DNA of 64,000 nucleotides from contig CAZCST010000020.1 in NCBI GenBank assembly GCA_964501365.1, positions 124,001 through 188,000 of the forward strand, read 5' to 3'. The position numbers and the translations under genes were made by a program. This stretch comes from CAZAMB01 sp964501365. GTDB taxonomy: Bacteria; Planctomycetota; Phycisphaerae; UBA1845. The notes under the pieces were generated by a model that was not told where the DNA came from, made no database searches, and saw nothing but the letters and a program-made list of their open reading frames with translations. Positions 51,841 through 59,820 of the stretch are shown here, piece after piece (the stretch's first letter is position 1; every line of letters starts with the position of its first letter).

Positions 51841-52794
51841 ATGCCACGCATTGGGCTGTTATTCATTGGGGTTGCCTCACTTTCGGGAAGTGTGTCCTCC
51901 GGACAATCTCCTTCTCCCCAATCCCGACATGCCGATTCGTCACGACAAGGGAACCCGGCGTCCGGTGAACAGCCATCTGCCGATCCGCGCAATCGCCAGA
52001 CGGCCGAGGACTTGCTTCGCGCATTACAAGCGGATCGACCGGCGAATGAAGTCATCCTACCGGCATCGCGCATAGGTAAGGGGCCGACAGTCGATAAGAG
52101 ACTCCTATTGCCTGAAGGGACGGCAATTGTAGATCGTGCCTGCCGCCTTGTCCGGCAGGGATCGAACTGGGAGATTCAGGCCGACGACGGGGCGGCCATC
52201 TCCGTACTTCCCAACGTCCAGTTGGAAGCCATGCGGTCCATGTATGAAGATTCCGGCGGACTCATGAGTTTTGTCGTTTCAGGCGAAGTAACTGTTTACC
52301 ACGACCAGAATTTCCTGCTCATCAAGCACGTTACAAGAAAGAATCCCGCACCGGTCGCGGCAAATCCCAATGCGGCATCCCCCTCCTCCGCAGTCCGGGC
52401 CGATGCCTCCGCCGAGGATGTCTTGTCAGCCCTCCAAAACCAGAGGCCCGTTGGAAACGCCGTTGGCGATCAGGATCTGGTTCCTTCGGGGCGATCGGGA
52501 TCAGCCGGTAACGCGGCCATGCAGGATGGCTCGCTCGTCGTCCGCAGTTCCGGACGCTTGATTCACGAAGATTCGCGGTGGTTATTTCTTTTTGACGACG
52601 AAAAAGCCGCGGGTCAGCGAACCGTTGCCCTGTTGCCCAATCAATCGTTGGAAATCATGACCCAGATGGCTGAGCGAACCCAGGGCGGCCTGATATTCAT
52701 CGTCTCCGGCGAAATGACGCAGTTCGGCCCGGATAATTTTCTGCTGGTGCGCGGGGTGACCCGCCTCCTCGACCTCGGCAACCTGCGGCCCTAG
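51841..52794 (+). CDS. Exported protein with two copies of an unrecognised domain
   Basis: A 317-aa exported protein, start ATG 51841 with signal-like segment MPRIGLLFIGVASLSGSVSS. ATG 51775 is in frame but would put the signal inside. The mature protein has two related halves. Each has a helix (TAEDLLRALQADRP / SAEDVLSALQNQRP) and then a beta domain ending MSFVVSGEVTVYHDQNFLLI / LIFIVSGEMTQFGPDNFLLV and a V-T-R. I do not recognise it. It follows the secretion ATPase gene by 77 bases and could be a periplasmic partner. Confidence 0.65.
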   Translation: MPRIGLLFIGVASLSGSVSSGQSPSPQSRHADSSRQGNPASGEQPSADPRNRQTAEDLLRALQADRPANEVILPASRIGKGPTVDKRLLLPEGTAIVDRACRLVRQGSNWEIQADDGAAISVLPNVQLEAMRSMYEDSGGLMSFVVSGEVTVYHDQNFLLIKHVTRKNPAPVAANPNAASPSSAVRADASAEDVLSALQNQRPVGNAVGDQDLVPSGRSGSAGNAAMQDGSLVVRSSGRLIHEDSRWLFLFDDEKAAGQRTVALLPNQSLEIMTQMAERTQGGLIFIVSGEMTQFGPDNFLLVRGVTRLLDLGNLRP

Positions 52795-52902
52795 GCTGGA
52801 GGGGACGCAATCCACTTTCCTTATTACAATGGAACGATCGAGGGGGATGGCAAGGCACAACGATATCCGGCTATGCACCAACCTCTGCATTGAGACTGCC
52901 AG

Positions 52903-53241
52903 ATGATTGAAATCCAATTGGACCGCACACGATCGTTTCCGATCGCAAGACTGTCCGGCGCACTCTCCGGACTGGATGCCGATCAATTCAACGACGCTCT
53001 CGGCGAACTTCCCTTTGGAAATGAAGCGCGGCTCGCCCTGGATTTGTCAAAGCTCAAGAGCATCGATTCCAACGGGCTGTCGGTGCTCATTGCATTGGTG
53101 ACGCGCTCCCGCCTTTCACAGGGCAAGGTTGTTTTGGTCGCCCCATCACCGTTTGTCGCCGGAGTTCTGTCGGTAACGCGACTCGATCGCTGGTTTGATA
53201 TTTGCAGCGACCTTGCAGAAGCTGATGAAGTCCTTCGCTGA
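52903..53241 (+). CDS. STAS-domain protein (anti-sigma factor antagonist-like)
   Basis: A 112-aa STAS domain: FPIARLSGALSGLDADQFND, LALDLSKLKSIDSNGLSVLI with the phosphorylatable Ser in SIDSNG, and KVVLVAPSPFVAGVLSVTRL. SpoIIAA/RsbV-type proteins bind an anti-sigma kinase in the partner-switching pathway. No RsbW-like kinase is adjacent, so the partner is unknown. Confidence 0.88.
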   Translation: MIEIQLDRTRSFPIARLSGALSGLDADQFNDALGELPFGNEARLALDLSKLKSIDSNGLSVLIALVTRSRLSQGKVVLVAPSPFVAGVLSVTRLDRWFDICSDLAEADEVLR

Positions 53242-53376
53242 CAGCGCCAGCACCCGCGAAAAAGGCCACGAAGCACAACTTGTCAGTCCTGAACATACCG
53301 CTACTATTGGATTGAGTAGCGTCCTGACAGCCGGCGGCTGCGGCACTCGTTATCTGGAACTGCACGGAGTACCCTT

Positions 53377-54255
53377 ATGCGTCGTATCATTGCTATTTGC
53401 ATCGGTCTTGGACTTTTTCTCGCCGCCGCTGCGCCATCCACTTTCGCCCTGCCCTGGGACGTTTATCAAGACCCGATTTCAGGTGAAGTCTGCGATCTCA
53501 TTAACGGCCAGAACGCCGAATTCGTCGCATTCACCGACACCGGCGAACTTGTCATCGTTTCGGGAGACGATGTTTTCCTGGGCGACAGCCTGGTGGATCT
53601 CGATGGAAACGTGTTTTTTGACGGTCTGCCGTTCGGCGTCATTGCATTTGCCACGGACGGAAACGGCCTTCGATCGCTTTGGTGGCTGACGGATGCTGGA
53701 ACGGTTGTCAGCATCGATCCGGACACGCTCTTTCCTTTCGATAGTCTCGCGTTCCCGCAGGATTTCGTCGGAGTCGAATGTGGCGCCTGTCCGTTTTGGG
53801 ATCATCCTGAAGATTGCCTGGTCGTCATCGTTGACGGCGACGGCGACGGCGTGACCGACGACGTCGATTTGTGTCCCGGCACCCTTCCGGGCGAGATCAT
53901 TGATATCGACGGCTGTTCCTGCGAAGACCGGGACGACTGCGATTGCTTTTTTGACAGCGACTTGGACGGAGTCGCTGATTGTGACGATTTTTGCACCGAA
54001 ACTCCCCTCAACTCAGACGTGGACATTGATGGCTGCGCATGTTTCGAAGTCGATGATGATGGCGACGGAATCGTCAACTGCGACGACCTGTGTCCCAACA
54101 CCCAACCTGGCGCAGACATTGACGTGGACGGCTGCACCGTGGTTGTTGTCACACCGACTCCGGTCGTCGTGGCCTGTGGCAATTTCGGTGCGTTGATGCT
54201 GGGCTTGACCTTTACAGGACTCTTCATGATGCGCTTTGCCGATCGACGCTGGTAA
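53377..54255 (+). CDS. Secreted protein with thrombospondin type 3-like calcium repeats
   Basis: A 292-aa exported protein with signal region MRRIIAICIGLGLFLAAAAP. Residues of about 40-125 form a domain shared with the next gene (CDLINGQNAEFVAFTDTGEL, GLRSLWWLTDAGTVVSID). Acidic thrombospondin-3-like repeats follow (DGDGDGVTDDVDLCPGTLPG, SDLDGVADCDDFC, DDDGDGIVNCDDLCPNTQPG), which bind calcium. The end is a membrane anchor (FGALMLGLTFTGLFMMRF) with a basic tail. It is likely surface-anchored. Confidence 0.84.
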   Translation: MRRIIAICIGLGLFLAAAAPSTFALPWDVYQDPISGEVCDLINGQNAEFVAFTDTGELVIVSGDDVFLGDSLVDLDGNVFFDGLPFGVIAFATDGNGLRSLWWLTDAGTVVSIDPDTLFPFDSLAFPQDFVGVECGACPFWDHPEDCLVVIVDGDGDGVTDDVDLCPGTLPGEIIDIDGCSCEDRDDCDCFFDSDLDGVADCDDFCTETPLNSDVDIDGCACFEVDDDGDGIVNCDDLCPNTQPGADIDVDGCTVVVVTPTPVVVACGNFGALMLGLTFTGLFMMRFADRRW

Positions 54256-54319
54256 GGCCACTCCTGACGAGCCGGCACCGAGGGCCTAATTGGAACCATA
54301 TTTTTTCTGGAGCGCAATC

Positions 54320-54871
54320 ATGCGGACTCAATGCCTGAGGGTCTTACCACTTTTTCTCCTTGCCTTGATGACGGCCCCGACTCTTGCCCAGAATAACCCA
54401 TGGGTTCGCTTTAGTGACAACCAATCCACTTCGATTTGCGACGTGATCAATGCGGACAATGCCCAACTTGTTGTCCTACAGGGAACTGGACAGCTTCGCA
54501 TCGTGAGCGGAACGGATGTTACGCTCGCCGACGCGATCGTGGACGCTGATGGCTTCGTCACATTTGAGGGAGAAGCCGAGGGACTGATCGGTTTTGCGAT
54601 TGACGGCGATGGATTCCGCTCTCTTTGGTGGACATCGCTCGTCGGCGAAGTCGCGCACATCAATGGCCGTACTGGAGCCCCAACATTTTCCGCCAAATCC
54701 CCGGAGGACTACCACGATGCCTCCTGTGATGCCTGTGACCTTTGGGACGATCCGGCGGCCTGCCCTCCGCCTACTGTTTCCCTCTGCGGCGCCAATGTTC
54801 CGTTGGCAACCGCGTTGACGGCCATGGGACTTGTCGGCACCCGGATCCGGCGGATCAGGCGCTCGGCTTGA
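54320..54871 (+). CDS. Secreted paralogue of the neighbouring gene, lacking calcium repeats
   Basis: A 183-aa exported protein with GGAG before ATG 54320; signal region VLPLFLLALMTAPTLAQ. Its domain (CDVINADNAQLVVLQGTGQL, GFRSLWWTSLVGEVAHIN) is the same as in the preceding gene, but the acidic repeats are replaced by DASCDACDLWDDPAACP. The end is a short hydrophobic stretch with a basic tail. The pair shows a tandem duplication with loss or gain of the calcium module. The gene is followed at once by the tRNA-Gln promoter. Confidence 0.82.
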   Translation: MRTQCLRVLPLFLLALMTAPTLAQNNPWVRFSDNQSTSICDVINADNAQLVVLQGTGQLRIVSGTDVTLADAIVDADGFVTFEGEAEGLIGFAIDGDGFRSLWWTSLVGEVAHINGRTGAPTFSAKSPEDYHDASCDACDLWDDPAACPPPTVSLCGANVPLATALTAMGLVGTRIRRIRRSA

Positions 54872-54897
54872 CCGGAGAATCAAATCGGCTGTAATAA
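54868..54897 (+). promoter_or_regulatory. Promoter of tRNA-Gln
   Basis: TTGACC (54868-54873) and TAATAA (54892-54897) with an 18-base spacer place the start near 54904, just before the tRNA. The -35 box overlaps the stop of the previous gene. Confidence 0.5.
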
Positions 54898-54907
54898 CGA
54901 TGCTGAT

Positions 54908-54980
54908 GGGGTGTGGTGCAATTGGCAGCACGTCTGACTCTGGATCAGAAGGTTCTAGGTTCGATTCCTAGCACCCCAGT
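54908..54980 (+). tRNA. tRNA-Gln (anticodon CTG), integration site of a mobile element
   Basis: A 73-nt cloverleaf: acceptor TGGGGTG/CACCCCA, discriminator G, anticodon stem TCTGA/TCAGA around CTCTGGA (anticodon CTG), T arm CTAGGTTCGATTCCTAG. The integrase gene on the opposite strand ends inside its 3' half (stop at 54945-54947), so the element attachment site lies here. An intact tRNA is regenerated. Confidence 0.96.
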
Positions 54981-56402
54981 CGAAAGGCCGAAATGCTCGG
55001 CCTTTTCTTTTGCGCCACCGGCGTGCATGAAACCCCTATTTTTATGATGAATTCTTGACTTTCGTAGAGTGCCATTTGATTGGCACTGATTTTTCCGATT
55101 GTCAGCCTGACTGCACGACAATGCACCGTTTTGCCTGTGAGTGAATGACTTTTGGTCCCGTATTTGGTCCTGCGATTTTTCCCCAACCGGACGGTTATCC
55201 GTGCCGGTCAGCAAGGCTACGGCCAACCCCGGTTCGGACTCATAGGTCGGCAAGGCATGGACCGCCCCAAACGTGTCGATCAGCCGCATATCGGTATAGC
55301 TTTGGTCCGTGACGCGGTAGTCGGTATGCCGGGCGAGCTGCATCACGGTTCGCGGGGGAAGCCCCGCCTTTTGCAATTCCGTGACGTAGGTGACGCGCAA
55401 CGAATGAAACCCCAGGATTGACCCATCAGCGGCCTTGTATTCGACTTTCGCCCGCCCCAGGTCGGCCAGCCACGTCGAAAACGTCGGTATCAAGGTCCGG
55501 GTCCGGCCCAATCGGAACACCGGCTCGGTCTGCGAGTAGTTTTCTGGGCGCACCACCCGCAACCGCCCGGCCAGCTCCAACGCAATCGGAATCACGTCGG
55601 CCCGCTTCGATTTGGTAGCTTCGGCCCGCAGCCGCAAACAAGGCCGAGCTTCATCGTCGATTGCCACGTCACGCCATTGCAAGAGTTTCAATTCGCGCCG
55701 ACGCAATCCGCTTCCCAAAGCCACGCGGTAAACCAGTTCGCGTGGTCCGGCCACGGCCAGCAAACCGGCGCACTCGGCACGGGAGAGCGCCCGCCGAATT
55801 CGCCGCCGGTCATCGGCTTGCTCGACGCGCTTCAGGTTATCGCACGGGTTGGAATCAATGCGCTTCGATTCAAAGCACCACGCAAAAAACGTCCGAACAG
55901 TCGCCAGGTCGTTATTCAAGGTTCGGGGAGCTGTCCCGCTTTTCTTCCGAGCTGATAGATAGTCGGCGAAAGAATCGCGGCGCACGTCGGCCAGCCGCGT
56001 CCAGCCGCAGCCCTCCCCCACCGCTTCCAGGCAACGCTCGACATTCCCGACGTACATTTTCGACCGGCCAGCCGTTTTCAGCTCCGAAACGTAATCCTTG
56101 ACGTTTTCCGCATATGTACCCTTGCGCTTGGCCGACAGCTCGGACACTAGCCCGAACGATTCCAGCAACCTGCGCGGAAGTCTTTTCAATGCGTCCGGGT
56201 CTGCGGGTTCCCCCGCAATTTTCCGATCCACCGCCGCTTGTAGCAGCACGGCCCACGATTCAGACATTGCCGCATCGGTGCAAAGACGCGCACGCTTTTG
56301 GTCATATACGCCGAGCTTGATTTTGCAGCACCAGTCGGTCGGTGTGCCGCGTCTACCACGAACGCCCGCTTTTTCCGATCCGATTTTGAACAGCCTTCCC
56401 AT
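54945..56402 (-). CDS. Tyrosine recombinase (integrase) of a tRNA-Gln-integrated element
   Basis: A 485-aa integrase. The N-terminal core-binding part is ENVKDYVSELKTAGRSKMYV. The catalytic residues are Arg235 in SGLRRRELKLLQW, the lysine region TKSKRAD, H333-x-x-R336 in GFHSLRVTYVTEL, H359 in LARHTDYRVTDQ and Tyr369 in SYTDMRLID. After residue 380 a long tail lacks conserved motifs and its last 11 codons are the complement of tRNA-Gln (LGIEPRTF), so the stop lies in the tRNA. It integrates the element at the tRNA 3' end. The start may be later than 56402. Confidence 0.93.
   Translation of the reverse strand: MGRLFKIGSEKAGVRGRRGTPTDWCCKIKLGVYDQKRARLCTDAAMSESWAVLLQAAVDRKIAGEPADPDALKRLPRRLLESFGLVSELSAKRKGTYAENVKDYVSELKTAGRSKMYVGNVERCLEAVGEGCGWTRLADVRRDSFADYLSARKKSGTAPRTLNNDLATVRTFFAWCFESKRIDSNPCDNLKRVEQADDRRRIRRALSRAECAGLLAVAGPRELVYRVALGSGLRRRELKLLQWRDVAIDDEARPCLRLRAEATKSKRADVIPIALELAGRLRVVRPENYSQTEPVFRLGRTRTLIPTFSTWLADLGRAKVEYKAADGSILGFHSLRVTYVTELQKAGLPPRTVMQLARHTDYRVTDQSYTDMRLIDTFGAVHALPTYESEPGLAVALLTGTDNRPVGEKSQDQIRDQKSFTHRQNGALSCSQADNRKNQCQSNGTLRKSRIHHKNRGFMHAGGAKEKAEHFGLSTGVLGIEPRTF
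54984..55012 (+). terminator. Intrinsic terminator after tRNA-Gln
   Basis: AAAGGCCGA (54984-54992) pairs with TCGGCCTTT (54998-55006), then TCTTTT. It lies inside the 3' part of the integrase gene on the other strand and probably comes with the element. Confidence 0.75.
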
Positions 56403-56415
56403 TGCCGAATTTCCT

Positions 56416-56844
56416 TTACGTCGGGATTGTCACTCCGCGCCGAACCGCTTTCCGTCGCAGGTCTTCAACAGCCGCCAATGATTCATCGCTCGGGCGCAGC
56501 GTCCCGCGCTCCCATCGGGAAACGGTCATCTTGTCTACGCCGAGCTGTTCCCCGAATTCCTTTTGTGTAAGCCCCAGGGCTTCGCGCAGGGCCGTGATAA
56601 AGCCCGGCCCCGGCGGTCGGTCCAGCTTGATCGCCAGCGCTCGCAGCCGGTCAAGGAAGTCCACTCCCCCAGGAAGAAACGCGGGCTTTCCGTCGCGGTC
56701 GGTCGTCACCCAGCGGCCCGGAACTTCGACATACAGTGTGCGCCCGTCGGGCAATTTCATCGTGTAAGGCACGTCCGGGTTGGCGAGCTGCGCCGCGGGG
56801 GGTCGGCCCCGACGCCGCAATGGTTTTGTGTTTGCTGTCATCAT
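56416..56844 (-). CDS. XRE-family HTH regulator, likely antitoxin of a DUF4258 pair
   Basis: A 142-aa regulator. An AT-hook-like start (RRRGRPPAAQ) and a beta region (KLPDGRTLYVEVPGRWVTTD) precede a HTH domain (FITALREALGLTQKEFGEQL, DKMTVSRWERGT). It follows the DUF4258 gene by 8 bases on the same strand. Downstream HTH partners of DUF4258-like toxins are commonly antitoxins and autoregulators. ATG 56844 or 56841 may be the start. Confidence 0.82.
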   Translation of the reverse strand: MMTANTKPLRRRGRPPAAQLANPDVPYTMKLPDGRTLYVEVPGRWVTTDRDGKPAFLPGGVDFLDRLRALAIKLDRPPGPGFITALREALGLTQKEFGEQLGVDKMTVSRWERGTLRPSDESLAAVEDLRRKAVRRGVTIPT

Positions 56845-56852
56845 CGCACCGT

Positions 56853-57146
56853 TCAATAGATCGTGATGAACACCGTCAGACGTCCGCGTTCATCGGTATC
56901 AATCGCGCAGACCATTTCGAGCGCCACGCCGTCCGGCGTATTACCCGCAATGATCCACTTGGGCCGCCCATATCTGTCGCGTCCATCGTCGCGGACGCTT
57001 CCGGGCCGGTCCAGCACGGCCAGAATATCCGGCCAAAAGAACGCCCGTTCGTCCATGCGCTGCGTGAAATGCGGCAGCACCAAATAGCGCTTGGCGGCCA
57101 CGCAATCGCGGATCGTGTTCAGCGTTTTGCGGGCTTTGGCGTCCAT
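56853..57146 (-). CDS. DUF4258-like putative toxin
   Basis: A 97-aa protein: LVLPHFTQRMDERAFFWPDI with an H-x-x-x-R-x-x-x-R pattern, VLDRPGSVRDDGRDRYGRPK and WIIAGNTPDGVALEMVCAI. This matches my memory of DUF4258 proteins found with HTH or MqsA-like partners, though the toxin role is inferred. ATG 57146 is chosen from the strong promoter just upstream, which leaves a very short leader. Confidence 0.74.
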   Translation of the reverse strand: MDAKARKTLNTIRDCVAAKRYLVLPHFTQRMDERAFFWPDILAVLDRPGSVRDDGRDRYGRPKWIIAGNTPDGVALEMVCAIDTDERGRLTVFITIY

Positions 57147-57156
57147 GCTCTCATAT

Positions 57157-57185
57157 AATATACTCCACAATAGGCGCATCGTCAA
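57157..57185 (-). promoter_or_regulatory. Promoter of the DUF4258/XRE operon
   Basis: On the minus strand TTGACG (57185-57180) and TATATT (57162-57157) have a 17-base spacer. The -10 box ends 10 bases before ATG 57146, giving a near-leaderless mRNA. The promoter overlaps the 3' end of the primase gene. Confidence 0.6.
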
Positions 57186-59527
57186 GAGAAATCACCCCCT
57201 CTTGCATTCAGTGCCGCTCTTAGTACCGCCGCTTGTTTTCGATGGTGTGCCGCAAGGTCAGGATTCAACGATTCGCAACCCGACGCGAGCTGTTCTAGCC
57301 GATCCAACCAAGCTGGCCCGACCCATCCATCGGGAACTAGGTCGGCCAAGTCAGGGTCGTCCCAAAGTTGCCCGCCAGCTCCTACCTTGCTCCCACTTCC
57401 AAATTGCGCACCTTCCCCCGATTGCCCTTGTTCATCGGGGTCAGAATCCGCGATTTCGATAGCGCCATGAGGAAGGTGCTCAAGATGCTCAACTTGCTCA
57501 ATAGAATCAGGTGGGGCGACTTCCTGCGCACCTTGCACCGGCAGTGCCCATAGCCACGGTCCTTGTGGATCGCCTTTCACCTTGTGGGGTCGAATTTTCA
57601 GGATGTGTTGCGCTCGGCGCACAGATGCCCAGCTCACGCCCGCATCCCGTGCCCGCCGCTCCAGCTCTAGCTTGGGTAGTGGACCGCCGCCGAGCTGGTC
57701 GCGCAACCAATCTCCCGATGCTTCGACTCTGCCCTTTTCTCGTTTCTCGCCTTGCCGCTCGTGCGCCGCCAAGGCTTCATCAGCATTCATCGTCACCGGG
57801 CCATCTTCCCAGGCAACTACCGCCGCCCCACCCGATTCAGCAGGCATGAGCGAGTAGGCTAAACCCGTAATGTCCGGCCCGAGGTTGTTTTTCGCGGGGA
57901 GAATGAGGCGACGCGATGGGCTATCGGCGTCTTTGGTCACCAGCCACACCGCCCGCGCCGCCGCAACGAACGCCAGTGAACCCATTGCACGGTATAGCGC
58001 GTTCGGACCACCGCTCTTGTTCAGGTGGGTCACGGCCACGACGGCCAGGCGATAGTCACCGGCCAGTTTCGATAACGGGGCGAGCAACCCGCGAATGTCC
58101 GCATTCTTGTGCGAGTCTGCTTTTCCGCAGAATGCGGTGACGGGATCAATGACCACCAGACGACAGCCGCTTGCCATTTGAATGGCCGATTCCAGAGCGG
58201 GAAGATCAACTTCCAGATTGAAGCCTTTGACGAAAGATCGGTCGGTTTCTTCATCGAACCAATTGACCCCTTGTATGGCGTGGATTCGCTCGACGTTCGC
58301 GCCCGCTGCGTCGAGTCGCGGTCGGATCGTATCTTCGAGGTCATCCTCCGCTGAAAGCAAAATCACGTCGCCGGGATCGTTCCGTTCGCTGCGCCGATCC
58401 GGCCACGGGGTTCCCGTCGATACCCGCGCTGCCATATCGAGTGTCAAAAAACTCTTGCCGAGTCCGGGGTCACCGGCCAGCAACGTCAGTTTGCCGATTG
58501 CGAACCGGCCCGGCCACAGCCATTCGACGGGGCGCGGTTGCACGTCGGATATGCATACCAGCACAGGACCGCCTATCCGTTTTCCGACATACCACTGCGC
58601 ACCATTTATCAGGTCCATGACGCCCGCTGCAATTTCGCTGGAATCTTGCGAATTACGCGCGGCGATATAGTCCACAATGTCGCCACCCAGCTCTAAGCCT
58701 GGCAGCCGAACAAACTTGACCCGTGCCGTCGGTTGAAGTTCGGTCACGTGCTCGGCAATCCAATCGCAGGCTTTCTCGCCGCCAGGATCGTTGTCGGGAA
58801 ATAGGTAAACCACCTTACCAGCACACGGCATCCAGTCGGTTTTGTGCGTCGCGTTGCACCCTCCGGCCCAGGTAGTCGCTGCAAACCCCAACGTCCGAGC
58901 TGCTTCGGCGCATCGCTCACCCTCAAAGACATAGATGGTGTCCGCGTCGCGGATATCGCTCAGGTAGAGCAACGGCGTCTTTTCATCGACGCCGCCGAAA
59001 GCCACGCCGCCAGGAACCGGATGGAGCTGGCGGAATTCCTTGTCGCAGTTGGGAAGATTGATCCGCACCGAATGCAGCACGGCGTTGCTATCAAGGTCGG
59101 CATAGGTCCAATATCCGGCGCAACGCCCGCCCAGGCTGGCGACATACGCTTCGATAGTGGGGAACGCTGGAGTCTGAGCTCGATCCGACTTCCGGCTTGA
59201 TTTCGGTTTTACAGATTGGCACGGATTCGACGCTTGCGGATAAAGGTCCGCCATCGTCAACCCTAGCGCGGCCAAGACGGTTTCGATTGGACAACCGGCC
59301 ATGCACTTGATCCCGACGCTTCCATCTTCGCGTACCCATACTCGTAGCGACGGCTTGTGGTCTTCGTGCGCCGGGCACTTTGCCGAATGACCCTTGCCGC
59401 AGCGCTTTGCGTCGGGTAACTTGTTAAGGACGAGGTCAATCAGATTGTGGGCCGTTCCGGTGGGCAAGCCGGGCGGCCTCTTTTTTCGTGATTTCAAGGC
59501 GCGGCGCTCGCTTTCCGCGATTCCCAT
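57182..59527 (-). CDS. CHC2-TOPRIM primase fused to RecA-like (RepA/DnaB-type) helicase
   Basis: A 781-aa replication protein. A CHC2 zinc finger comes first (C51-H54, C75, C79: CPAHEDHKPS, IKCMAGCP), then a TOPRIM domain (YVFEGERCAEAA; VYLFPDNDPGGEKACDW with catalytic acidic residues). A RecA-like ATPase follows at about 335-560: Walker A GDPGLGKS (352-359), Walker B LVVIDP (457-462). The C-terminus (RARDAGVSWASVRRAQHILK) looks like a winged helix. It primes and unwinds the element replicon. The AlpA-type gene overlaps its start by 34 bp. Confidence 0.9.
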   Translation of the reverse strand: MGIAESERRALKSRKKRPPGLPTGTAHNLIDLVLNKLPDAKRCGKGHSAKCPAHEDHKPSLRVWVREDGSVGIKCMAGCPIETVLAALGLTMADLYPQASNPCQSVKPKSSRKSDRAQTPAFPTIEAYVASLGGRCAGYWTYADLDSNAVLHSVRINLPNCDKEFRQLHPVPGGVAFGGVDEKTPLLYLSDIRDADTIYVFEGERCAEAARTLGFAATTWAGGCNATHKTDWMPCAGKVVYLFPDNDPGGEKACDWIAEHVTELQPTARVKFVRLPGLELGGDIVDYIAARNSQDSSEIAAGVMDLINGAQWYVGKRIGGPVLVCISDVQPRPVEWLWPGRFAIGKLTLLAGDPGLGKSFLTLDMAARVSTGTPWPDRRSERNDPGDVILLSAEDDLEDTIRPRLDAAGANVERIHAIQGVNWFDEETDRSFVKGFNLEVDLPALESAIQMASGCRLVVIDPVTAFCGKADSHKNADIRGLLAPLSKLAGDYRLAVVAVTHLNKSGGPNALYRAMGSLAFVAAARAVWLVTKDADSPSRRLILPAKNNLGPDITGLAYSLMPAESGGAAVVAWEDGPVTMNADEALAAHERQGEKREKGRVEASGDWLRDQLGGGPLPKLELERRARDAGVSWASVRRAQHILKIRPHKVKGDPQGPWLWALPVQGAQEVAPPDSIEQVEHLEHLPHGAIEIADSDPDEQGQSGEGAQFGSGSKVGAGGQLWDDPDLADLVPDGWVGPAWLDRLEQLASGCESLNPDLAAHHRKQAAVLRAALNARGGDFS

Positions 59528-59736
59528 TCATCGCGCGATGGTGCGCCGGCCTCCATCCATGCCAGTATCTCGACCCGGTTCCATCGCACACTGCGGCCCA
59601 GCCTGATGGGTTCGGGAATCAGCGCCCCTGCGTGCAATTTCCAAATGTGTCGAACTGAAATGTTCAACAGCTCAGCGACGCCATTGGCGTCGAGGCCAAG
59701 CCGTTCCGATACGTTGAGTTGTTTCGTAGTGCTCAT
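59494..59736 (-). CDS. AlpA/excisionase-type HTH protein
   Basis: An 80-aa protein with MerR-like HTH_17: GLDANGVAELLNISVRHIWK, LIPEPIRLGRSVRWNRVEIL and AWMEAG. Such proteins bind DNA and act as recombination directionality factors or as regulators in mobile elements. It overlaps the primase gene start by 34 bp and is translated ahead of it. Whether it excises this element or regulates replication cannot be settled. Confidence 0.85.
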   Translation of the reverse strand: MSTTKQLNVSERLGLDANGVAELLNISVRHIWKLHAGALIPEPIRLGRSVRWNRVEILAWMEAGAPSRDEWESRKASAAP

Positions 59737-59820
59737 GCCCGCATTGTTGCGCGCAGCGGTGCGGGCTGTATGTAAGCTCGTTGTGACTCACGTGCGACTC
59801 ACGTCGGGTTCACGTCGGGC

